This document shows positions 50,652-56,421 of a DNA stretch of 64,000 nucleotides, in pieces (the first letter of the stretch is position 1; every line of letters starts with the position of its first letter). The DNA lies in the NCBI RefSeq assembly GCF_000305785.2, contig NC_018868.3, positions 2,204,001-2,268,000 on the forward strand, read 5' to 3'. Source of the stretch: Simiduia agarivorans SA1 = DSM 21679. GTDB lineage: Bacteria > Pseudomonadota > Gammaproteobacteria > Pseudomonadales > Cellvibrionaceae. The position numbers and the translations under genes are program-made. The notes beneath the pieces were generated by a model. It did no database searches. It saw only the letters and a program-made list of their open reading frames with translations, and was not told where the DNA came from.

Positions 50652-50988
50652 ACGCCACCAAAGCCGCTACCGCCGGCGCCGCCTGAATCCACAGAATACG
50701 AGAAGACACGGTCATTGCTCCAAAGACTCCGGCCACTATTACACACACTAACGAAAATGTGACCAACACATCATTGCCAAGCAACGACCCCACCAACAAT
50801 CCCGCCGCCAGAAAGCCGTTATACAAACCCTGATTCATCGCCAGCACCTTGGTGGCGGCTGCCTGCTCCTCCGACATCCGGAACACCTTGCGCCCCAGCG
50901 GCTTATCCCACCAAACCATTTCCAGCAGCAGAAAACCGATATGCAAAAGGGCAACAATCAGAACGAGAATAACGGCGAGAAGGTTCAT
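50614..50988 (-). CDS. DUF1304 family membrane protein
   Basis: A 124-residue inner-membrane protein with about four helices. LLAVILVLIVALLHIGFLLLEMVWW and VFRMSEEQAAATKVLAMNQGLYN are characteristic of the DUF1304 family, which has no known function. ATG 50988 has AAGGA upstream; the frame before it, back to 51069, includes part of another repeat and is rejected. The C-terminal residues WIALRLIHPTI are encoded by a REP-like element (50621-50651), so the native end of the protein has been replaced by repeat DNA. Confidence 0.8.
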   Translation of the reverse strand: MNLLAVILVLIVALLHIGFLLLEMVWWDKPLGRKVFRMSEEQAAATKVLAMNQGLYNGFLAAGLLVGSLLGNDVLVTFSLVCVIVAGVFGAMTVSSRILWIQAAPAVAALVACWIALRLIHPTI

Positions 50989-51168
50989 TGATTCTTCCTT
51001 GATGATCAGCACAACATGCCGTAAATCGGCAAAATCGTAGGGTGGATTAAGCGTAGCGCAATCCACCAATTATTGGCCAAGGTTCTATTTGTGAATTTTT
51101 TGTCCTTGCGTGAAGGTGGAATTTGAAGGTGGAATGCGCTTCGCTTATTCCACCCTACAAAGCACATC
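50989..51168. repeat. REP-like pair between the DUF1304 gene and dnaB (51037-51067 plus, 51128-51158 minus)
   Basis: First copy: GTAGGGTGGATTAAGCG..GCAATCCACC. Second: GGTGGAATGCGCTTCGC..ATTCCACCCTAC, preceded by one perfect 13-bp unit (51115-51127). Here the order of the two subtypes is reversed relative to most pairs. Nothing else is visible in this stretch. Confidence 0.8.
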
Positions 51169-51294
51169 CGTAGCGCGTTCTGCGAGGACGCTGTGGCAAG
51201 GCAAAAGTGACGCGAGCGCGCGGAGTTTACAGCGTGTAAATGAGCACGCGAGCGGCGCTTTTAACGCGGCCACAGCAACGCAGCTAGCGCTACG
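51169..51294 (-). repeat. 126-nt nested hairpin at the 3' end of dnaB
   Basis: Paired arms from outside in: CGTAGCGC/GCGCTACG (51169-51176 / 51287-51294), CTGCG/CGCAG (51180-51184 / 51279-51283), GCTGTGGC/GCCACAGC (51190-51197 / 51269-51276), AAAAG/CTTTT (51203-51207 / 51258-51262), and an apical TTTACA-GCG-TGTAAA (51226-51240). The outer arm includes the dnaB stop codon (51290-51292). It could shape the dnaB mRNA end or be a mobile repeat. Confidence 0.7.
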
Positions 51295-52753
51295 GGCCGT
51301 AATCGGGTTGGGCCATGTAGTCTGGTGCCAGATTCTCGAAGCGCGTGTACTTGCCCACAAACGCGGCCTTGCTGGTGCCGATTTCACCGTTACGCTGTTT
51401 GCCGATAATCAGTTCGGCCACGCCTTTGTCGGGGCTGTCTTCGTTGTAATATTCGTCGCGGTAGATGAACAGGATTACATCGGCGTCCTGCTCGATGGCA
51501 CCGGATTCCCGCAGGTCGGAGTTCATGGGGCGTTTGTTGGGGCGCTGCTCCACACCGCGGTTGAGCTGCGACAGCGCAATCACCGGGCAATTGAATTCTT
51601 TGGCAATGCCTTTGAGCGAGCGGGAAATTTCGGAAATTTCCTGGGTGCGGCCTTCGGTGTAGTTGGCGATCTGCATCAGCTGCAGGTAATCCACCATCAC
51701 CATGCCCGGCTGCGCCAGCGCTTCCAGTTCTTCACTCGGGGTATCCGGGTTTTCCTGCTGAAGCTTGCCAAAGTGTTGGCGCACCACGCGCTTGATGCGC
51801 GCGCGCACTTCCTGCGGCGAAAGCGCGGGCGTGTCGTCGATGTAGAGCGGTTTATCTTTGAGCTTGGCCACCGCGCTGGAGAGCTTGGGCCAGTCCTCTT
51901 CGGTGAGTTTGCCGTTACGCAATTTGCCCGCGTCGATACGGCCGAGGCTGGACAGCATACGCATGATCAACGACACCGAGGGCATTTCCATACTGAACAC
52001 CAGCGCCGGCTTGCTGGTGCTGGCCAACGCCGCTTCCACAAAGTTCAGCGCCAGTGCGGTTTTACCCATGGACGGACGCGCGGCGAGAATGATCAGTTCA
52101 CCCGGCTGCCAGCCGGCGGTGCGCTCATTCAGGTCCTGCAAGCCGGTGGAAATCCCGGTAAGGTCTGAATCGGTGCGGAACAATTCATCAATGCGCGACA
52201 CTGCCTGATGCAACAGGGATTCAGCACCGATAAAACCGCCTTCTTTGGGCCGGTCTTCGGCAATGGCCGCGACCCGGCGCTCGGCCAGCTGTAACAGGTC
52301 ATCGGAATCCAGGCCGGCCGGATTCATGGAGGTCTGGCTGATTTCGTTAGCGGCGGATATCAGCGCGCGCAGCGTGGCGCGCTCGCGGATGATGCGGGCA
52401 TAGGCCGCTACGTTGGCGGCCGAGGGCGTATTGGCCGCCAGATCCAGCAGATAACCGTGGCCGCCCACCCGCTCCAGTTCACCGTTGCGATCCAGCTCGT
52501 CCACCAGCGTTACCGCATCAATGGGCTGCTCGGCGGCGATCAATCGCTGCATCATGGTGAAAATCTGGCGGTGATCGTCGCGGAAGAAATCGTCCGGGCT
52601 CACCAGCTCGGCCACCGCATCAAAGCGGTTGGCATCGCGCATCAGGCCACCCAACACCGCTTGCTCGGCTTCCATTGAGTGCGGCAGGGTCAGCGAGGGA
52701 CTGGCCTTGTCTTCGTCGTCAAATGAGCGGGCGCGGGGTTTGGGATCTGCCAT
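51290..52753 (-). CDS. dnaB: Replicative DNA helicase
   Basis: Hexameric helicase that unwinds DNA at the fork. N-terminal DnaB domain (about 20-130: PHSMEAEQAVLGGLM), then the RecA-like core with Walker A ILAARPSMGKTALALNF, Walker B VMVDYLQLM, SQLNRGVEQRPNKRPMNSDL (arginine-finger region) and ADVILFIYRDEYYN. The 487-residue length is near the usual. Gene order rpsF-rpsR-x-rplI-dnaB is that of Pseudomonas. The stop lies in a large hairpin. No intein is present. Confidence 0.97.
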   Translation of the reverse strand: MADPKPRARSFDDEDKASPSLTLPHSMEAEQAVLGGLMRDANRFDAVAELVSPDDFFRDDHRQIFTMMQRLIAAEQPIDAVTLVDELDRNGELERVGGHGYLLDLAANTPSAANVAAYARIIRERATLRALISAANEISQTSMNPAGLDSDDLLQLAERRVAAIAEDRPKEGGFIGAESLLHQAVSRIDELFRTDSDLTGISTGLQDLNERTAGWQPGELIILAARPSMGKTALALNFVEAALASTSKPALVFSMEMPSVSLIMRMLSSLGRIDAGKLRNGKLTEEDWPKLSSAVAKLKDKPLYIDDTPALSPQEVRARIKRVVRQHFGKLQQENPDTPSEELEALAQPGMVMVDYLQLMQIANYTEGRTQEISEISRSLKGIAKEFNCPVIALSQLNRGVEQRPNKRPMNSDLRESGAIEQDADVILFIYRDEYYNEDSPDKGVAELIIGKQRNGEIGTSKAAFVGKYTRFENLAPDYMAQPDYGP

Positions 52754-52798
52754 AAATGCTTAGTTGTCTGTTATTGAATGGAAGCCTGAAAAACAAAA

Positions 52799-52849
52799 CG
52801 GGCACTCGCCATACCCACCGGCGAGCCGGTAAATACAACAGAGTGCCCG
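52799..52849 (-). terminator. Terminator-like hairpin between rplI and dnaB
   Basis: Outer arms GGGCACTC (about 52800-52807) and GAGTGCCC (52841-52848) enclose an inner ACCGGC-GA-GCCGGT hairpin (52817-52830). On the minus strand the structure is followed by a T-rich tract (GTTTTGTTTTTC), so it may end part of the ribosomal-protein transcripts before dnaB. Confidence 0.65.
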
Positions 52850-52892
52850 ATTGTACCCCGAGTGGGGTCAGAAGCCAGAGGCTGTTACCGAA

Positions 52893-53339
52893 TTATTCGG
52901 CAACGATCGCCAGCTTCAGTACGGCGGTAACGTCGGCGTGAACCTGAACGTCAACTTCGTACTCACCCACAACGCGCAGGGCGCCTTCGGGCAGACGTAC
53001 TTCAGCCTTGTCGATTTCAACGCCGGCAGCGGTGGCTGCATCAGCGATGTCGCGAGTGCCGATAGAACCGAACAGCTTACCTTCGTCGCCCACATTGGCA
53101 GCGATGGTGATAGACAGTTCGTTGATCTTGGCAGCGCGGGCTTCCGCTTCACCCAGCTTCTCAGCTGCAGCCGCTTCCAGCTCGGCGCGACGCGCTTCGA
53201 AGTCAGCGATGTTAGCAGCAGTAGCCATTACCGCTTTGCCTTGCGGCAGCAGGTAGTTGCGGCCGAAACCGGCTTTAACGGCAACCTTGTCACCGATCTT
53301 GCCCAGCTTGCCTACTTTTTCGAGCAGAATAACTTCCAT
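52893..53339 (-). CDS. rplI: 50S ribosomal protein L9
   Basis: A 148-residue ribosomal protein with the usual L9 form: N-terminal domain [44 protein letters not shown] segment (start [11 protein letters not shown], then [13 protein letters not shown]), long connecting helix and C-terminal rRNA-binding domain ([28 protein letters not shown]). It binds 23S rRNA domain V near the L1 stalk. Last gene of the rpsF-rpsR-membrane protein-rplI set. Confidence 0.97.
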   Translation of the reverse strand: MEVILLEKVGKLGKIGDKVAVKAGFGRNYLLPQGKAVMATAANIADFEARRAELEAAAAEKLGEAEARAAKINELSITIAANVGDEGKLFGSIGTRDIADAATAAGVEIDKAEVRLPEGALRVVGEYEVDVQVHADVTAVLKLAIVAE

Positions 53340-53372
53340 CTCGGTTTCCTCTAAATTTGCAATGTTATTGCA

Positions 53373-54254
53373 TCAGTCGTCTGAAGGCGCTTTCGCCTGC
53401 AGCCGACCACGTATGTTCAACCACGTATCGGCCAGTCCTACAGCTGCCAGCAATGCAGTGAGCGGTGCCCATACGAACAGCGCTATGTACATTACTACCA
53501 ACCATCCTGGCCCCGAGCCGCGCGCCTGCACCAGCGCATGGATCAAAGCGACACCTGCAACCAACAAGGGCAGCGAAAACAAGCTGGCCCACGGCTGATA
53601 GCCCATTGGCTGCACCATGCAATAAATGGCGGCCAACGCACTGATCATCGCCTGGACGGGCGTTAAGCGGAGCGAATGAAACTCCTGCTGAAACCCACCC
53701 GGGTTGTACAACCGGGCCTGACACCAGCGGGCCAACAACAGACTGCCAACACCACTTAAGGCGATAACAAAGGCAATCAGGCCCAGCACAAAGGTGCCGT
53801 CCGGGCTGGCCACCACCGCACCCTCGGGCGCATTGGCTGCCAGCTGTTGCATAAAGTCACCCAGCGCATCGGTCATGGCCTGCACCGGATCGGGTAAAAA
53901 CACCCCCAATACCAATGCCGCCGCGGCCGACAGTGCCACCAAACCGGTGAGTGTGCGGGCCCACGATACCGTGAGGCGCAACACTTGGGCGGCCAACATG
54001 ACCACCACCAGGCTCAGCAGGGTGACAAAGACCATCGCTGGCCCTATGTCGCTCATACCCTGGGTGTTCAACACCAGGGCAAACAGTGCGGGCAACATGG
54101 CCCCCACCATCACCAAGGCACCTTCAAAGGCGCCCTTGCGCAGGCTTACCAGTGCCACCACGGCCGGACTGACCAGGGGGAACCAACTGCCGATCATCGC
54201 TGCGGTTACCGCCTGAAGGCGGCCACGCATTATGAATTCCAGCAGGGCCTGCAC
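53373..54254 (-). CDS. Integral membrane protein between rpsR and rplI (DUF2232-like)
   Basis: A 293-residue inner-membrane protein with about eight hydrophobic segments (for example LVMVGAMLPALFALVL, FVTLLSLVVVMLAAQVL, LFSLPLLVAGVALIHALV). A similar uncharacterised membrane gene (PA4933 in P. aeruginosa) occupies this exact place. I keep the GTG start at 54254 because the LLEFIMRGR stretch it includes looks conserved in that family; ATG 54230 is the alternative. Function unknown; a link to ribosomes is suggested only by constant gene order. Confidence 0.75.
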   Translation of the reverse strand: MQALLEFIMRGRLQAVTAAMIGSWFPLVSPAVVALVSLRKGAFEGALVMVGAMLPALFALVLNTQGMSDIGPAMVFVTLLSLVVVMLAAQVLRLTVSWARTLTGLVALSAAAALVLGVFLPDPVQAMTDALGDFMQQLAANAPEGAVVASPDGTFVLGLIAFVIALSGVGSLLLARWCQARLYNPGGFQQEFHSLRLTPVQAMISALAAIYCMVQPMGYQPWASLFSLPLLVAGVALIHALVQARGSGPGWLVVMYIALFVWAPLTALLAAVGLADTWLNIRGRLQAKAPSDD

Positions 54255-54269
54255 GCGTAACTCGTAAAC

Positions 54270-54497
54270 TTATTCGTGGCTATCAGTGTAAGGCAGCAGA
54301 GCCAGAACGCGCGCGCGCTTGATCGCGGTTGCCAACTGACGCTGGTACTTAGCCTTGGTACCAGTGATACGGCTAGGTACAATCTTGCCGGTCTCTGAAA
54401 CGTACGCTTTCAGAGTATCCAGGTCTTTGTAATCGATCTGCTTAACGCCTTCGGCGCTGAAACGGCAGAACTTACGACGACGGAAAAAACGTGCCAT
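54270..54497 (-). CDS. rpsR: 30S ribosomal protein S18
   Basis: A 75-residue ribosomal protein; [22 protein letters not shown] and the [28 protein letters not shown] helix are the S18 signature. It pairs with S6 on the 30S platform. It lies 13 bases after rpsF. Confidence 0.97.
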   Translation of the reverse strand: MARFFRRRKFCRFSAEGVKQIDYKDLDTLKAYVSETGKIVPSRITGTKAKYQRQLATAIKRARVLALLPYTDSHE

Positions 54498-54510
54498 GGT
54501 GTGCTACTCC

Positions 54511-54945
54511 TTATTCGTCTTCGGAATCGTCAGCGTCGTCTTCGTCGCTGTCGTCATCTTGAGCGGCTTCGCGGGCTTCAGCTTCGCGACGAGCTTCGGC
54601 GCGGGCTTTACGCTCACGACCTTCTTTCTCGGCCTTCATGATGGGTGATTCTTCAGTGATAGCTTCGTCCTGACGGATCACCAGGTTACGCAGAACAGCG
54701 TCGTTGTAACGGAAGTTGGTGTTCAGTTCTTCCAAAGCCGCTTCAGAACACTCTACGTTCATCAGAATGTAGTGTGCTTTGTGGATTTTGTTGATGGAGT
54801 AAGCCAGCTGGCGACGACCCCAGTCTTCCAAGCGGTGTACCTTGCCGCCATCCTGATTGATGGCTGCAGTGTAGCGCTCGACCATACCGGGCACCTGCTC
54901 GCTCTGGTCCGGGTGAACCAGAAAAACGATTTCGTAATGACGCAT
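54511..54945 (-). CDS. rpsF: 30S ribosomal protein S6
   Basis: A 144-residue protein with the S6 fold ([47 protein letters not shown]) and a long C-terminal extension ending in an acidic run ([15 protein letters not shown]), comparable to the Glu tail of E. coli S6 that RimK extends. AAGGAG precedes ATG 54945. A well-formed promoter lies at 55056-55084. Confidence 0.97.
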   Translation of the reverse strand: MRHYEIVFLVHPDQSEQVPGMVERYTAAINQDGGKVHRLEDWGRRQLAYSINKIHKAHYILMNVECSEAALEELNTNFRYNDAVLRNLVIRQDEAITEESPIMKAEKEGRERKARAEARREAEAREAAQDDDSDEDDADDSEDE

Positions 54946-55055
54946 TGATAGCTCCTTACGGGTTAAGCTTCCCGCGCAATTGCGGTGAAGCAAGGAGGGT
55001 CAGATCTGTAAACCGAGGCCTACCCCCGTCCGACCAGTTAAATTTGGGGTCGCGC

Positions 55056-55084
55056 ATTGTAGGGGAAGGGGGGAATTGGTGCAA
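55056..55084 (-). promoter_or_regulatory. Sigma-70 promoter of the rpsF operon
   Basis: Minus strand: TTGCAC (55084-55079), 17-base spacer, TACAAT (55061-55056). Predicted start near 55049 gives a ~100-base leader before rpsF, room for S6/S18-mediated autoregulation as known for this operon in other bacteria. Confidence 0.65.
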
Positions 55085-55212
55085 GTTTGATCAATCGGCC
55101 CAAGTAACTAGTCTCCAGGCGCTAATTCCTAGAGGGCGCCAAACTGCAAACAGGGTGCAGCTGACTTATTGGGCGCACCACCCCTATCGCGGACGGCTGG
55201 CACGCTGGTTGA

Positions 55213-55315
55213 GCGCCGGCCATTCCCTCGCCCTTTGCAAGGGCATGGAAGCCCGGGAGCGAGTCGGGGCAGGACGCCACGTTCGAGCGGTAAAGGGCGG
55301 GGGATGGTGGGCGCC
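55213..55315. repeat. Structured element, copy A
   Basis: Outer stem: GCGCC (55213-55217) with GGCGC (55310-55314), continuing CCATTCCCTCGCCCTTT (55220-55236) with AAAGGGCGGGGGATGG (55292-55307), one bulge and one G-T pair. Inside, GGGC-ATGGAA-GCCC forms a second hairpin, followed by the core GGGAGCGAGTCGGGGCAGGA and CCACGTTCGAGCGG shared with copy B. Confidence 0.75.
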
Positions 55316-55373
55316 GTGCAGGGGCTCTGATTCAGGGCTTAACCGCGGAAGCATGGCACGATCCCCGGACGCC

Positions 55374-55467
55374 GGCCGCCTACTGCCCTTTGCAAGGGCC
55401 AGGGAAGGCCCGGGAGCGAGTCGGGGCAGGATTGCCACGTTCGAGCGGCAAAGGGCAGTAGGTGGCC
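55374..55467. repeat. Structured element, copy B
   Basis: Outer stem of 20 pairs: GGCCGCCTACTGCCCTTTGC (55374-55393) with GCAAAGGGCAGTAGG (55448-55462) and TGGCC to 55467, one G-T pair. Internal hairpin GGGCC-AGGGAA-GGCCC, one pair longer than in copy A. Core identical to copy A apart from AC versus ATT next to the GCCACG. The outer stem sequence is largely different from copy A yet still complementary. Confidence 0.75.
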
Positions 55468-55531
55468 TGCGCTTGGCACGGGCTTGGTTGTCCAAGACGT
55501 AGGCGCGGGGCGCTTTGGGCGAGGGAGCGAA

Positions 55532-55563
55532 GGTGGAATGCGCTTTGCTTATTCCACCCTACG
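55532..55563 (-). repeat. Single REP-like element downstream of rlmB
   Basis: GGTGGAATGCGCTTTGC..ATTCCACCCTACG, minus orientation, eleven bases from the rlmB stop. No 13-bp units in front. Confidence 0.8.
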
Positions 55564-55573
55564 TTAATCCTGT

Positions 55574-56323
55574 CTACGGTTTTACCGCGCGGCGTTGGCG
55601 GACGGCTTCGAACAGGCAGACGCCGGTGGCGACGGAGACGTTGAGGCTGGACACTTCGCCGGCCATTGGGATGCTGATAAGTCCATCGCAGCATTCGCGG
55701 GTAAGCCGGCGCAGGCCGTCACCTTCGGCGCCCATCACGATGCCGAGCGGGCCTTTCAGGTCGGCCTGATACAGATCCACCGCTGCTTCACCGGCCGCGC
55801 CCTGCAACCAGACGCCGGCCTCCTGCAACTTCTTCAGGCAGCGCGCCAGATTGGTCACGGGCACCAAAGGCAGCACTTCGGCCGCGCCGCAGGCCACCTT
55901 GCGGGCCACAGTGGTCAGGCTGGCGGAATTGTCCTTGGGCACAATCACCGCATGCACACCGGCCGCCTCGGCGCTGCGCATGCAGGCGCCGAGATTATGG
56001 GGGTCGGTAACGCCGTCGAGAATCAGCAGAAAAGGCGGCACAGACAGGCTTTCCAGCATACGGAACAAGAAGGCCTCGTCGTGCAGCTCACCCCGGTCGC
56101 ACTCCGCCACCACGCCCTGATGGTTCTCGCCATCTACCAACTGATCCAGCTTGGTGCGGCTCCAGCGCTCCATGGCGATACCCTCACGCTCGGCAAAGGC
56201 CACGATTTTCGCCAGCTTCTGGTCCTCACGACCGGTGAGCAGCATGAGCTTGCGAATGCGCTGGGGCGCGCTTTTCACCACTGCCTGCACCGCATGCAGG
56301 CCAAATACTAATTCTGATTTCAT
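55574..56323 (-). CDS. rlmB: 23S rRNA (guanosine-2251-2'-O)-methyltransferase
   Basis: SPOUT methyltransferase that modifies G2251 of 23S rRNA during 50S assembly. The N-terminal substrate-binding domain starts LVFGLHAVQAVVKSAPQRI; the catalytic domain has DPHNLGACMRSAEAAGVHAV, LGIVMGAEGDGLRRLT and ISIPMAGEVSSLNVSVATGV. The 249-residue length is normal. It follows rnr on the same strand with a ~98-base gap, as in E. coli and Pseudomonas. Confidence 0.96.
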   Translation of the reverse strand: MKSELVFGLHAVQAVVKSAPQRIRKLMLLTGREDQKLAKIVAFAEREGIAMERWSRTKLDQLVDGENHQGVVAECDRGELHDEAFLFRMLESLSVPPFLLILDGVTDPHNLGACMRSAEAAGVHAVIVPKDNSASLTTVARKVACGAAEVLPLVPVTNLARCLKKLQEAGVWLQGAAGEAAVDLYQADLKGPLGIVMGAEGDGLRRLTRECCDGLISIPMAGEVSSLNVSVATGVCLFEAVRQRRAVKP

Positions 56324-56369
56324 TGCTTACATTTCATTGGGTCTTTACCGGTGTGATCATCACTGCCCA

Positions 56370-56395
56370 TTCGCCGATGGAAATCGGCTCCTACA
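56370..56395 (-). repeat. REP-like hairpin of the TGTAGGAGC family between rnr and rlmB
   Basis: On the minus strand TGTAGGAGCCGATTTCCATC followed by GGCGAA; GCCGAT and ATCGGC pair around TTCC. Compare 40344-40414 and 41627-41653: the TGTRGGAGC head and CGAA end are kept while the stem varies. Confidence 0.6.
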
Positions 56396-56421
56396 AGCGC
56401 GCGCCGGCCACACCGCCAGAC

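Larger units (their letters stand above)
54946..55573. other. Long upstream region of rpsF
   Basis: About 630 bases between rpsF and rlmB. It contains the rpsF leader and promoter, two structured elements (55213-55315, 55374-55467) and one REP-like copy (55532-55563). Open frames through this region are rich in Arg and Pro and follow the repeats; I do not accept them as genes. Confidence 0.75.

Noticed and set aside
51110..52168. 352-codon plus-strand frame opposite dnaB
   Set aside because: dnaB is unmistakable on the other strand; the frame begins in a REP-like element.
55184..55495. Open frame of 103 codons on the minus strand over the structured elements
   Set aside because: Its internal similarity is a translation of the duplicated DNA element; no ribosome site or family.
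54945..55502. Open frame of 185 codons on the plus strand upstream of rpsF
   Set aside because: It runs across the rpsF promoter and both structured elements, has repeat-derived Arg/Gly-rich composition and no recognisable domain.
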